A stretch of DNA of 64,000 nt, taken from contig NZ_QPII01000009.1 of assembly GCF_003336675.1 (NCBI RefSeq), positions 124,001 to 188,000 of the forward strand, in the 5' to 3' direction. A model generated the notes under the pieces. The model had not been told where the DNA came from. It ran no database searches and was given only the letters and a program-made list of their open reading frames with translations. Each line of letters starts with the position of its first letter. Positions within the stretch are counted from its first letter, which is position 1. The translations under genes and the position numbers were made by a program. Positions 25,665 through 33,767 of the stretch are shown piece by piece. The DNA comes from Billgrantia montanilacus. Lineage in GTDB: Bacteria > Pseudomonadota > Gammaproteobacteria > Pseudomonadales > Halomonadaceae.

Positions 25665-26636
25665 TCAATCCAGGTTGGCTTCCAACTCGTTCAGGCGTGA
25701 GCGGTGCGGTAATCCTTCCATGTCGCCGATGACCTGCACCGCCTGGGCACCGATCAGGTTGCCGCGGCGTACCGCTTGTCGGGGCGATCGACCCTCGAGC
25801 AGCGCGCTGACGACGCCGACTGCGAAGCCGTCCCCGGCTCCTACCGTATCGACCACCTCGTTCACCGTGAAGCCGGGCACGGTAAAACTCTCCTCCTTGC
25901 CGGCCAGATGACCCCGGTAGTAGCTGCCCTGGGGACCGAGCTTGATGATAACGGCTTGAGCGCCGCGCTCCAGGTAGTAACCGGCGATGTCGTGGGGTGT
26001 CTCGAGGCCGGTGAGGCGCCGGCCTTCGGCCAGGCCCGGCAGCACCCAGTCGGCCTGGGCCGCCATGTCGTTCAGGGTCTGGCACATCTCTGTCTCGCTG
26101 GACCAGAGCCCGGGCCGCAGGTTGGGGTCGAAGGAGATGCTGGCACCGGCATTGCGGGCCTGGGTCAGCATGTGCCGTGAGAGTTCGCGACAGCTGGCGG
26201 AGAGCGCTGGGGGAATCCCGGTGGCATGGAGGTGGCGCAGAGCGGAGAAGTCGACCCCTTCGGCGTCCGCGACGGACAGCTGCCGGGCCGCACTATGCTG
26301 GCGAAAATACTCCACATGTGGGTCGTGTCCTCCCTCAGCCCGCTCCTTGAACACCAGTCCGGTGGGGTGATCGGGGTCGCTTCGAAGGTGCCGACAGTCG
26401 AGGCTCTCCGCCTCGAGGGTGTGGCGGATGTAGCGGCCGAAGCTGTCGGCCCCGACCCGGCTTAGCCAGCCGACCCGAAACCCCAGCCGGGCCAGGCCGA
26501 TAGCGACATTGGTGTCGGCGCCGGCAATGCGACGGTGAAAGTCTGCCACTTCTTCCAGCGCCCCGGGGACGTCGGCAACGAACAGAGCCATGGCCTCGCC
26601 GAAAGCGAGGATCTCTGGTGAGGGGGAGGTTGTCAT
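25665..26636 (-). CDS. kguK: 2-ketogluconate kinase, PfkB family
   Basis: 323 aa from ATG 26636, chosen because AGAGGAG lies 8 bases upstream. The PfkB C-terminal signature DTVGAGDGFAVG is at 263-274, with catalytic Asp269. Several strings agree with my recollection of Pseudomonas KguK: FGEAMALFVADV, RIAGADTNVAIGLARLGF, HLHATGIPPALS, PGLAEGRRLTG and GDMEGLPHR. Reaction: 2-ketogluconate plus ATP gives 2-keto-6-phosphogluconate in the cytoplasm. The alternative is 2-keto-3-deoxygluconate kinase (KdgK), which would serve the uronate operon at 4-16 kb. The adjacent reductase gene favours KguK. Confidence 0.82.
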   Translation of the reverse strand: MTTSPSPEILAFGEAMALFVADVPGALEEVADFHRRIAGADTNVAIGLARLGFRVGWLSRVGADSFGRYIRHTLEAESLDCRHLRSDPDHPTGLVFKERAEGGHDPHVEYFRQHSAARQLSVADAEGVDFSALRHLHATGIPPALSASCRELSRHMLTQARNAGASISFDPNLRPGLWSSETEMCQTLNDMAAQADWVLPGLAEGRRLTGLETPHDIAGYYLERGAQAVIIKLGPQGSYYRGHLAGKEESFTVPGFTVNEVVDTVGAGDGFAVGVVSALLEGRSPRQAVRRGNLIGAQAVQVIGDMEGLPHRSRLNELEANLD

Positions 26637-26727
26637 GCTGTTCTCCTCTACTTGTTTCATCAGTGTACCAGCGAGTCTGGCGATCGTTGGGGCGTTGGCA
26701 GTGCGGGATGACGTTCGAAAGAATGAG

Positions 26728-26741
26728 TGGGAACGTTCCCA
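26728..26741. promoter_or_regulatory. operator-like palindrome upstream of kguK
   Basis: TGGGAACGTTCCCA is a perfect 14-bp palindrome with the central CG typical of LacI-family operators. It lies between the PtxS-like regulator gene and kguK, 92 bases upstream of the kguK start. The same 14 bases (17 with flanks) occur upstream of the regulator gene at 27824-27837. Confidence 0.75.
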
Positions 26742-26782
26742 TTCGCTTGCTGCTCCACGAGCCCTCACGGGTGGAATGGTTG

Positions 26783-27808
26783 TCAGCGCTGGGTAGAGCC
26801 TCGGGGTATCAGCACAGGTTGGTAGTGGATGTGGCGTGGTGGCGATGGGTGGCGTTGAGTCTCGCGGCGCTGCATAAGGCATTCCACCGCCGCCCTGCCG
26901 ATCGCTTCGGTGGGCTGGGCCAGGGTGGTGATGCCCGGTGCAACCAGTTCGCACCAGTCGAGCTCGTCGATGCCCATCAGCCCTGTTTCACCGAGTCGGA
27001 CACCCAGCGCCTGCAGGGTGCGCGTCACGGCAAGGGTGATCTTGCCGTTGGCGCAAAGCAGGGCCTTCGGTGCCGCCCCCGGCCGGTTCAGGAAAGCGGC
27101 GATGGCGTCGTGAGGGATCCCTGTGCCACCCGTCAGCGGGAGGCACAGCGATTCACCGGTCAAGCCGAAGTCATCGAGCCTGGTCTGGAAGCGCGCCATG
27201 CGGCGCTGTCGAGAGCTGGCTTCCTCGGGCGGTTCGGTGATGTAGAGCAACTCACGATAGCCGCGCTCGGCGAGGTGCTCCAGGGCCATGTCGATCGCCC
27301 TGGGATTGTCGAGTCCCACCACATCGGCGTCGACCCGGTCCACTTCCCTGTCGAGCAGTACCAGTGGCGTTCCCCGGTCGATGACGGCCTGCAGGGCGCC
27401 ATGGGGGCTGCCCGTGGCGTTGATCACGAGCCCCTCCACCCGATAGGACGCCAACACTGACAGATGAGCGCTCTCCTGGGCAGGATCGTTGTCGGTGTTG
27501 CAGGCGAGCAGCGAATAGCCGCTTGCCCGGCAGGCCTGTTCGACGCCGTGCATCACCGCGACCGAGAAGGGGTTGCGGATATCGGCCACCAGCATGCCGA
27601 TCAGGCGCGAATGGCCACCCTTGAGGCTCCTGGCCATCTGGTTGGGGCGGTAGCCCAGGCGCTTGGCAGCGGAAGCGATCCGGCCCTGAAGCTCCCGGGA
27701 GAGGCGCTCACGCTCATCACCGAAATAGCGCGATACGCTGGTCTTGGAGGCGCGGGCTTCCCGTGCCACTTCGAGGATGGTGACGTGTCGAGTGGAGCGA
27801 GCGGGCAT
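26783..27808 (-). CDS. LacI-family regulator, PtxS/KdgR-like
   Basis: 341 aa. Helix-turn-helix at residues about 9-30 (VTILEVAREARASKTSVSRY), hinge GYRPNQMARSLKGG, then the sensor domain beginning RLIGMLVADIRNPFSVAVMH, a stretch typical of PtxS and Bacillus-type KdgR regulators of 2-ketogluconate and ketodeoxygluconate genes. It is directly upstream of kguK-kguD on the same strand. Identical palindromes lie before this gene and before kguK, which fits autoregulation plus control of the kgu genes. The effector is probably 2-ketogluconate or its 6-phosphate, by analogy with PtxS. Confidence 0.88.
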   Translation of the reverse strand: MPARSTRHVTILEVAREARASKTSVSRYFGDERERLSRELQGRIASAAKRLGYRPNQMARSLKGGHSRLIGMLVADIRNPFSVAVMHGVEQACRASGYSLLACNTDNDPAQESAHLSVLASYRVEGLVINATGSPHGALQAVIDRGTPLVLLDREVDRVDADVVGLDNPRAIDMALEHLAERGYRELLYITEPPEEASSRQRRMARFQTRLDDFGLTGESLCLPLTGGTGIPHDAIAAFLNRPGAAPKALLCANGKITLAVTRTLQALGVRLGETGLMGIDELDWCELVAPGITTLAQPTEAIGRAAVECLMQRRETQRHPSPPRHIHYQPVLIPRGSTQR

Positions 27809-27823
27809 GGGTATCTCATTTTA

Positions 27824-27837
27824 TGGGAACGTTCCCA
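27824..27837. promoter_or_regulatory. operator-like palindrome upstream of the PtxS-like regulator
   Basis: TGGGAACGTTCCCA, identical to the site at 26728-26741. It is 16 bases upstream of the start codon of the LacI-type gene, where bound repressor would block its own transcription. The flanks also agree: both sites read AGTGGGAACGTTCCCAT when put in the same orientation. Confidence 0.75.
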
Positions 27838-27959
27838 CTTTAGGCCGCATCAGAAACGAAGGCAAGGTAGAGAGACATGAGCAAAGCCACCGGCCAACGG
27901 TCAGTGCACAAAACAGCTGTGTTGGGGAGATCAGGAGGGAGTGAAATGGACGCACAGCA

Positions 27960-27985
27960 ACGGGGCAGCCAAGTGGCTGCCCCGT
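27960..27985 (-). terminator. terminator-like hairpin after fba
   Basis: ACGGGGCAGCC (27960-27970) pairs perfectly with GGCTGCCCCGT (27975-27985) over a 4-base loop, just past the fba stop codon. On the minus strand it is followed by TTGCTGTG, a weak T-tract. It marks the end of the epd-pgk-fba unit. Confidence 0.65.
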
Positions 27986-28004
27986 CTGCGTCAAAGAAAG
28001 GAAA

Positions 28005-29069
28005 TCACTTCACCTTGGGATCGAGTTCGCCGCGCTCGTAGCGCAGGAACATCTCCTCGAGGTTGATCGGCTTGATCCGGCTGGCGTTGCCGGCGGTTCC
28101 GAAGGCCTCGTAGCGGGCGATGCAGACGTCGCGCATGGCGCTGACGGTCTCCTTGAGGAACTTGCGCGGGTCGAACTCGGATGGGTTCTGGGCCAGGAAG
28201 CGGCGCACTGCGCCGGTGGAGGCCAGGCGCAGGTCGGTGTCGATGTTGACCTTGCGTACGCCGTGCTTGATACCCTCGATGATCTCCTCGACCGGCACCC
28301 CGTAGGTCTCGGGGATCTCGCCGCCGAACTCGTTGATGATCGCCAGCCACTCCTGGGGCACCGAAGAGGAGCCGTGCATCACCAGGTGGGTATCGGGGAT
28401 ACGCGCGTGGATCTCCTTGATGCGCTGGATAGACAGCGTATCGCCGGTGGGCGGCTTGGTGAACTTGTAGGCGCCGTGGCTGGTGCCGATGGCGATGGCC
28501 AGGGCGTCGACATGGGTTGCCTTGACGAAGTCGGCGGCTTCCTCGGGGTCGGTGAGCAGCTGTTCCATGTCCAGCTTGCCTTCGGCGCCGATGCCGTCTT
28601 CCTCGCCGGCCATGCCGGTCTCCAGGCTGCCCAGGCAGCCCAGCTCGCCCTCGACCGAGACGCCGCAGGCGTGGGCCATCTCGACGGTACGGCGGGTGAC
28701 GTCGACGTTGTAGTCGTAGTCCATCGGCGTCTTGCCGTCTTCACCCAGGGAGCCATCCATCATCACCGAGGAGAAGCCCAGTTGGATGGAGCGCTGGCAC
28801 ACTGCGGGGCTGGTGCCATGGTCCTGGTGCATGACCACCGGAATATGCGGGAATTCCTCCACGGCGGCCAGGATCAGGTGGCGAAGGAAGGGTGCGCCGG
28901 CGTACTTGCGGGCACCGGCGGAGGCCTGGACGATGACCGGTGAATCGGTCTTGTCGGCGGCTTCCATGATGGCCCGCATCTGCTCGAGGTTGTTGACGTT
29001 GAAAGCCGGGACGCCGTAGCCGTACTCGGCGGCGTGGTCCAGCATCTGGCGCATGCTGATCAGTGCCAT
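28005..29069 (-). CDS. fba: fructose-bisphosphate aldolase, class II
   Basis: 354 aa from ATG 29069. It splits fructose-1,6-bisphosphate to dihydroxyacetone phosphate and glyceraldehyde-3-phosphate with zinc. [12 protein letters not shown] carries His81, Asp83 and zinc ligand His84. Other blocks are [31 protein letters not shown] and [14 protein letters not shown]. This is the long Calvin-cycle-type subgroup. Last gene of epd-pgk-fba. A class I aldolase is encoded at 33768-34820, so the cell has both types. The open frame to 29093 adds eight residues with no better ribosome site. Confidence 0.95.
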   Translation of the reverse strand: MALISMRQMLDHAAEYGYGVPAFNVNNLEQMRAIMEAADKTDSPVIVQASAGARKYAGAPFLRHLILAAVEEFPHIPVVMHQDHGTSPAVCQRSIQLGFSSVMMDGSLGEDGKTPMDYDYNVDVTRRTVEMAHACGVSVEGELGCLGSLETGMAGEEDGIGAEGKLDMEQLLTDPEEAADFVKATHVDALAIAIGTSHGAYKFTKPPTGDTLSIQRIKEIHARIPDTHLVMHGSSSVPQEWLAIINEFGGEIPETYGVPVEEIIEGIKHGVRKVNIDTDLRLASTGAVRRFLAQNPSEFDPRKFLKETVSAMRDVCIARYEAFGTAGNASRIKPINLEEMFLRYERGELDPKVK

Positions 29070-29109
29070 GAAATTACCTGCCTCTGTGTGCAATCGGTCT
29101 GTGCAATGA

Positions 29110-29131
29110 CGGCGCGGCCGTGGCCGCGCCG
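29110..29131 (-). repeat. GC-rich hairpin between pgk and fba
   Basis: CGGCGCGGCC (29110-29119) and GGCCGCGCCG (29122-29131) form a near-continuous palindrome. There is no T-run on the transcribed strand, so it is more likely an mRNA-processing or stability element between the two glycolytic genes than a terminator. Confidence 0.45.
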
Positions 29132-29156
29132 ATTAAGGTGCCGGGGGGGAGTCGTC

Positions 29157-30323
29157 TCAGCGTTCGGCGGCGTCTTCCAGGGCCTTCACCGCCGGCAGGG
29201 TCTTGCCTTCCACGTATTCGAGGAAGGCACCGCCGCCGGTGGAGATATAGGAGACGCGATCGCTGATGCCGTACTTGTCGATGGCAGCGAGGGTATCGCC
29301 GCCACCGGCGATGGAGAAGCCGTTGCTCTCGGCGATGGCGCGCGACAGCGCTTCCGTGCCGTGGCCGAACTGGTCGATCTCGAACACGCCGACGGGGCCG
29401 TTCCACAGGATGGTGCCGGCGTCCTTGAGCAATCCGGCCAGACGGCCGGCGGTATCGGGGCCGATATCCAGGATCATCTCGTCGTCGCCCACCTGATCCA
29501 CCGGCTTGACCACGGCCTCGGCCGATTCGGAAAACTCCGTGGCGACGACCACATCGGTGGGCAAGGGGATTTCCACCCGCGACATCAGCTCCTTGGCCTG
29601 GCCGACCAGGTCGGCTTCATGCAGCGACTTGCCGACATTGTAGCCGGCCGCCGCAATGAAGGTGTTGGCGATGCCGCCGCCGACGATCAGCTGGTCGCAC
29701 TTCTCGGAGAGCGCATTGAGCACGTCGAGCTTGGTGGAGACCTTGGAACCACCGACGATGGCAACCATGGGCCGCTTCGGCGTGGCCAGCGCCTTTTCCA
29801 GGGCGTCGAGCTCGGCAGCCAGCAGGGGGCCGGCGCAGGCCTTTGGAGCGAAGCGGGCCACGCCATGGGTTGAGGCCTGGGCGCGGTGGGCGGTACCGAA
29901 GGCGTCCATGACGAAGATGTCGCACAGTTCGGCGTACTGCCGGGATAGGGTTTCATCGTCGCCTTTCTCACCGGCATTGAAGCGTACGTTCTCGAGCAGC
30001 ACGACCTCGCCGTCGGCAAGGTCCAGCGAGGCATCCAGATAATCCTTGATCAGGGTGACCGGGCGGCCGAGCAGCTGGCCCAGGTGCTCGGCCACCGGGG
30101 CCAGGGAGAACTCCTCGGCCGGCTCGCCTTCGGTGGGGCGGCCCAGATGGCTCATCAGCATCACCTTGGCACCGGCGTCACGGGCGGCCTTGATCGTCGG
30201 CACGCAGGCCCGTAGACGGGCATCGCTGCTCACCTTGCCGTGCTTGACGGGTACGTTCAGGTCCTCGCGGATCAGCACGCGCTGTCCGGAGAGGTCGAGG
30301 TCGGTCATCTTGAGCACGTTCAT
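29157..30323 (-). CDS. pgk: phosphoglycerate kinase
   Basis: 388 aa, the usual bacterial length. It transfers phosphate between 1,3-bisphosphoglycerate and ADP in glycolysis. Signatures: [20 protein letters not shown] (N-terminal PGK signature), [42 protein letters not shown] and the C-terminal [13 protein letters not shown] with [12 protein letters not shown]. Middle gene of epd-pgk-fba. The gap to epd (92 bases) holds imperfect direct repeats. Confidence 0.96.
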   Translation of the reverse strand: MNVLKMTDLDLSGQRVLIREDLNVPVKHGKVSSDARLRACVPTIKAARDAGAKVMLMSHLGRPTEGEPAEEFSLAPVAEHLGQLLGRPVTLIKDYLDASLDLADGEVVLLENVRFNAGEKGDDETLSRQYAELCDIFVMDAFGTAHRAQASTHGVARFAPKACAGPLLAAELDALEKALATPKRPMVAIVGGSKVSTKLDVLNALSEKCDQLIVGGGIANTFIAAAGYNVGKSLHEADLVGQAKELMSRVEIPLPTDVVVATEFSESAEAVVKPVDQVGDDEMILDIGPDTAGRLAGLLKDAGTILWNGPVGVFEIDQFGHGTEALSRAIAESNGFSIAGGGDTLAAIDKYGISDRVSYISTGGGAFLEYVEGKTLPAVKALEDAAER

Positions 30324-30357
30324 CGGGGCGTCATCCTCATCTGGCGAAACCGAAGCA

Positions 30358-30413
30358 GGTCATCGAAACCGGGTCATCGGAGCATGGTCATTGAAACAGG
30401 GGCATCGGAGCTG
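30358..30413. repeat. two imperfect 28-bp direct repeats between epd and pgk
   Basis: Units 30358-30385 and 30386-30413 agree at about 23 of 28 positions (shared pattern GGTCAT-GAAAC-GGG-CATCGGAGC). Inside each unit a shorter motif, GTCATCG-like, is itself repeated. A third, more degenerate copy may precede them (about 30330-30357). They lie in the leader of pgk on the transcribed strand. Confidence 0.6.
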
Positions 30414-30415
30414 CG

Positions 30416-31441
30416 TCATGGGGTGTCCATGGGCATGGTCGCGAGCCGCTGGCTCACGTCGAGCATGCGGTTGGCAAAGCCCCATTCGTTGTCGAACCAG
30501 CACAGCAGCTTGATCAGGCGGCCGCCCGCCACCCGGGTTTGAGTGGCGTCCACGATACCCGAGCGGGGATCGTGGTTGAAGTCGCTGGAGGCCATGGGCT
30601 CCTCGGTGTAGCCCAGTAGCCCGGCAAGGTGGCCCTGGCAGGCGTGGCGCAGCAGGGCGTTGACCTGGGCGGGCGAGGTGTCGCGGCGGACGCAGATCGA
30701 CAGGTCCATGGCCGAGACGTTGATGGTCGGCACCCGCATGTGAAGGCACTCGAAGCGGCCTGCCAGGTGCGGCATCAGGCGGTTGATGCCGCGCGCGAGA
30801 CTGGTGTCCACCGGGACGATGGAGTGCATCGCCGAGCGGGTCAGGCGCAGGTCGGTCTGGTGATAGGCGTCGATCACCGGCTGGTCGTTCATCGCCGAGT
30901 GCACGGTGGTGGTCACGCCGTGCTCGATGCCCAGTGCTTCATCGAGCACGGTGAGTACCGGTATCAGGCAATTGGTGGTGCATGAGGCCGCGGAGACGAT
31001 GCGGTGGTGCGGTGCCAGGGCGTCGTCGTTGATGCCGCAGACGATGGTGGCATCCACGTCGCTCTCCGCCGGCTGGGAGAAGAGCAGGCGGCCGGCGCCG
31101 GCGGCAAGGTGGCGCTCTGCCGTGGCACGATCCTTGAAGCTGCCCGAGCACTCCAGCACCAGGTCGATGCCCAAGGCGTCCCAGGGCAGGCGTGACGGAT
31201 CGGCTTCCGAGAGAATTCGTATCGGCCGTCCGTTGACCACGAGCCGGCCGTTTTCCGCTGTGACGCTGCCGGGGAAGCGGCCGTGTGTTGTGTCGTAGCG
31301 GGTCAGGTAGGCGATGGTGTCCAGGTCGGACAGTTCGTTGATCGCCACGACTTCCAGTTCGGGAGCATGACGCTCTTCCAGGGCGCGCAACACGCACTGG
31401 CCGATACGACCGTAACCGTTGATGGCGATGCGATGGGCCAT
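30416..31441 (-). CDS. epd: D-erythrose-4-phosphate dehydrogenase (GAPDH family)
   Basis: 341 aa from ATG 31441. Rossmann motif INGYGRIG at the N-terminus and active-site SAASCTTNCLIPVL with the catalytic Cys. The details IVSAASCTTNC, HSAMNDQPVIDAYH, SIVPVDTSLARGI and SSDFNHDPRSGIVDATQTRV match Epd rather than glycolytic GapA. Epd oxidises erythrose-4-phosphate to 4-phosphoerythronate for pyridoxal phosphate synthesis. First gene of epd-pgk-fba, the order common in gammaproteobacteria. The frame upstream to 31474 is not needed. Confidence 0.88.
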   Translation of the reverse strand: MAHRIAINGYGRIGQCVLRALEERHAPELEVVAINELSDLDTIAYLTRYDTTHGRFPGSVTAENGRLVVNGRPIRILSEADPSRLPWDALGIDLVLECSGSFKDRATAERHLAAGAGRLLFSQPAESDVDATIVCGINDDALAPHHRIVSAASCTTNCLIPVLTVLDEALGIEHGVTTTVHSAMNDQPVIDAYHQTDLRLTRSAMHSIVPVDTSLARGINRLMPHLAGRFECLHMRVPTINVSAMDLSICVRRDTSPAQVNALLRHACQGHLAGLLGYTEEPMASSDFNHDPRSGIVDATQTRVAGGRLIKLLCWFDNEWGFANRMLDVSQRLATMPMDTP

Positions 31442-31515
31442 GGGGCTGTCTGGTACTCCCGAAGCGTGGAACACAAGCCGGCGATTCTAGCGCATTTGCA
31501 GGCCGAGCGTCTGCT

Positions 31516-32235
31516 CTAGAGCCCCACCAGTCGCCAGGCGAGGGGCAGGAAGAGGGCGCTGAAGATGCCGGTCAGGCTCATGCCCAGCGAGGCGAAGGCG
31601 CCAGCGGTGGCGCCGTATTCGAAGGCGCGTACCGTACCGATCACATGGCCGTTGACGCCCAGAACGAAGCCCAGTACCCGTTCGTCGCGAATACCCAGCC
31701 AGCGAGACAGCAGCCCGACGAAGGCGGTGGCCATCACGCCGGTAATCAACAAGCCGCCCATCATCAGGGGAATGACCCCACCGAGCTGTTCGGTGATGCC
31801 CATGGCGATCGGTGCGGTCACCGATTTTGGCGCCAGGGAAGCGAGTACCTCGGGCGTCGCGCCGAGCAGCCAGGCGAGCCCCACCGAGTAGAGCGCGGCC
31901 AGCATGGCCGCCGGGGGCAGGGTGCAGAGGACCGGAAGCCAGAGCTCGCGAATGCGCGGCAGCTGTTGGTAGAGCGGCACGGCCAGTGCCACGGTGGCGG
32001 GGCCGAGCAGCAGCATCAGCCAGCCGGCGCCGGCGCGATAGTCGTCGTAGTCGATACCGGTCAGCGCCAGGGTCGCGGCCAGCAGCATGGCGGCGATCAG
32101 TACCGCGGGGCACCAGCTCGGCTTGCCCAAGCTCAGGAAGAGGCGGGCGCCGGTGAGATAGGCGGCCAGGGTCAGGAAGATGGCCAGCATGGGTGTCTCG
32201 AGCAACACCGATAGCAGCCCTGGGCCCTCATTCAT
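31516..32235 (-). CDS. LrgB/CidB-family membrane protein
   Basis: 239 aa with about seven hydrophobic segments. Family blocks: ARLFLSLGKPSWCPAVLIAA, LMLLLGPATVALAVPLYQQL, SLAPKSVTAPIAMGITEQLG and LGFVLGVNGHVIGTVRAFEY. LrgB/CidB proteins act with small LrgA/CidA holin-like partners and are linked to autolysis control or export of small metabolites (glycolate, pyruvate) in different organisms. The 5' end overlaps the lrgA-like gene by 8 bases, so the pair is cotranscribed. Confidence 0.88.
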   Translation of the reverse strand: MNEGPGLLSVLLETPMLAIFLTLAAYLTGARLFLSLGKPSWCPAVLIAAMLLAATLALTGIDYDDYRAGAGWLMLLLGPATVALAVPLYQQLPRIRELWLPVLCTLPPAAMLAALYSVGLAWLLGATPEVLASLAPKSVTAPIAMGITEQLGGVIPLMMGGLLITGVMATAFVGLLSRWLGIRDERVLGFVLGVNGHVIGTVRAFEYGATAGAFASLGMSLTGIFSALFLPLAWRLVGL

Positions 32236-32584
32236 CGGAATCGGCCCTCGGCATGAAGCTCAACATCAGCCAGAGCGTGGTGGCGACGCTGAGCAGGGTA
32301 CCGAGCACCAGCGCCACGCCGACGATGAGCCACTGGCCGGCAAACGCCTCGACGATGAAGAACACCCCAACCACACCGGGCATGATCAGCATGGCCAGTA
32401 TCGCGATCAGCGGCTGGCTGGCGGACTGTATTTCCTGGCTGACGCGGCCCCTCATCATCAGCCACAGGGTCATGGCGAGCATGCCCACGACCCCGGGGGA
32501 GACCGGCAGGTGCAGCAGCCATACCAGGGCCTCTCCCAACAGCAGAAACCCCACCAGCCAGAGAAACCCGTAAAGCGACGACAT
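32228..32584 (-). CDS. LrgA/CidA-family holin-like membrane protein
   Basis: 118 aa with four hydrophobic helices. LrgA signature: EALVWLLHLPVSPGVVGMLA, LMIMPGVVGVFF-type stretch (LAMLIMPGVVGVFFIVEAF). ATG 32584 has AAGGA 7 bases upstream; the open frame to 32662 is not supported by family length. It precedes the LrgB-like gene and is divergent from the hsp20 pair. Confidence 0.87.
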   Translation of the reverse strand: MSSLYGFLWLVGFLLLGEALVWLLHLPVSPGVVGMLAMTLWLMMRGRVSQEIQSASQPLIAILAMLIMPGVVGVFFIVEAFAGQWLIVGVALVLGTLLSVATTLWLMLSFMPRADSDE

Positions 32585-32646
32585 GACATTCCTTGGCACG
32601 AAAATAAGCGGTTCGAAAACCCGTGCGAAAAACGATAGACCAGGGG

Positions 32647-32674
32647 CTTGAAAACCGCCCAAGCGCTCCTATTT
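32647..32674 (+). promoter_or_regulatory. sigma-32-like heat-shock promoter for hsp20
   Basis: CTTGAAA (32647-32653), a perfect heat-shock -35 element, and TCCTATTT (32667-32674), close to the -10 consensus CCCCATNT, are 13 bases apart, within the normal spacing. It lies about 75 bases upstream of the first hsp20 gene and points towards it. Confidence 0.7.
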
Positions 32675-32747
32675 GCCTGTATAGGGAGGCTCGGGGTCAA
32701 CCCGGCGGCCTCCTGATCCCAACCCGACTACGTAGGAGGTGTTCGCC

Positions 32748-33209
32748 ATGTTCGGAGATCTCAGGCGTTTCGATAGTGGGCCGCTGCGGGGAGCGGACCG
32801 TTTCCGGGAGCTGCTGGACGAGCTGTTTCCCGACCCCGGTCTAGCCAACATCCGCTCGGTGCCCGCGGGCAGTTATCCCATGATCAACATCGGTCGTACC
32901 GACGATGCGGTGCGAGTCTATGTCTTTGCGGCCGGGCTGTCAGCCGATGACATGGAAATCAGTATCCAGGACAACGTCTTGACGTTGCAGGGACGGCGTA
33001 CCGATGAGGATTCGGGGACGCAGGACAATGGCCGGCGCCCCTACTTCCGTCGGGAACGCACCAGGGGCGAGTTTGCCCGCTCCATCGCACTGCCGGAAGG
33101 GCTGGATGCCGACCGCGCCGAGGCGCGCTCGAAGAATGGCGTCTTCGTGATCCACCTGCCCAAGCGTGAAGAACTCAAGCCGCGTCGTATCGAGATTCAA
33201 TCCCCATGA
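32748..33209 (+). CDS. Hsp20 small heat-shock protein (copy 1)
   Basis: 153 aa with an alpha-crystallin domain at residues about 45-145: MINIGRTDDAVRVYVFAAGL, DNVLTLQGRR, FRRERTRGEFARSIALPEGL and the KNGVFVIHLPK strand that includes the domain's G-V-hydrophobic motif. IEI in the last residues fits the I-x-I tail that locks oligomers. It binds unfolding proteins as an ATP-independent chaperone. ATG 32748 has an ideal AGGAGGT 7 bases upstream. A sigma-32-like promoter lies in front. Copy 2 follows after 29 bases. Confidence 0.93.
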   Translation: MFGDLRRFDSGPLRGADRFRELLDELFPDPGLANIRSVPAGSYPMINIGRTDDAVRVYVFAAGLSADDMEISIQDNVLTLQGRRTDEDSGTQDNGRRPYFRRERTRGEFARSIALPEGLDADRAEARSKNGVFVIHLPKREELKPRRIEIQSP

Positions 33210-33238
33210 AGCCTGACGACTGAGGGAGGTGTACCGCC

Positions 33239-33640
33239 ATGAACGATGTCACCCGTCGTGATACGCCCCGAGAGGCTGCCGAGACCCGGACCCCCGAGCG
33301 GGATGGCGTCAGGGCGCTGCAGCCATTGGTGGATATCCATGAAGAGGGCAATGCCCTGCACCTGATTGCCGATATGCCCGGCGTCACGTCAGACTCGCTG
33401 AGCATCGAGGTGGACAACAATGTGCTGACCATCGAGGGTGAGATCCGTCTCGACATGCCGGAAGGGATGTCGGCGATCTATGCCGAGGTGCAGGCCCAGC
33501 GCTTCGCACGTCGCTTCACCCTGAGCCACGAGATCGATGCCGAGGCGATCGAGGCCCGGCTCGACAACGGCCTCCTGCACCTGCTGCTGCCGAAGAAGCA
33601 GTCCCACCACCGGCGGCGCATCGAGGTCAGGGCAGCCTGA
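33239..33640 (+). CDS. Hsp20 small heat-shock protein (copy 2)
   Basis: 133 aa with an alpha-crystallin domain at about 28-128: [67 protein letters not shown], and a terminal IEV motif. It is shorter than copy 1 with a distinct charged N-terminus. Two different Hsp20 subunits in one operon often form mixed oligomers; this is plausible here but not shown. A terminator-like hairpin follows. Confidence 0.92.
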   Translation: MNDVTRRDTPREAAETRTPERDGVRALQPLVDIHEEGNALHLIADMPGVTSDSLSIEVDNNVLTIEGEIRLDMPEGMSAIYAEVQAQRFARRFTLSHEIDAEAIEARLDNGLLHLLLPKKQSHHRRRIEVRAA

Positions 33641-33657
33641 GCGATCGTCGCTCTTCG

Positions 33658-33685
33658 AGGCGCTCTCCCCCCGGGGAGGGCGCCT
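33658..33685 (+). terminator. terminator-like hairpin after the hsp20 pair
   Basis: AGGCGCTCTCCCC (33658-33670) pairs with GGGGAGGGCGCCT (33673-33685) with one G-T wobble, followed by GCATTTGC. It separates the heat-shock pair from the class I aldolase gene. Confidence 0.6.
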
Positions 33686-33767
33686 GCATTTGCAAGCGAG
33701 GCGCGCGCTCGGTACGGTTTCCACTACGCTGGGGAAAGTGAAGGCCAAAACCAAGGAGAGGAGCAAT

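Noticed and set aside
25665..26636. KdgK (2-keto-3-deoxygluconate kinase) for the kinase
   Set aside because: It would complete the hexuronate pathway, but its internal motifs and the adjoining kguD-type reductase fit KguK better. It is kept as an alternative in the entry.
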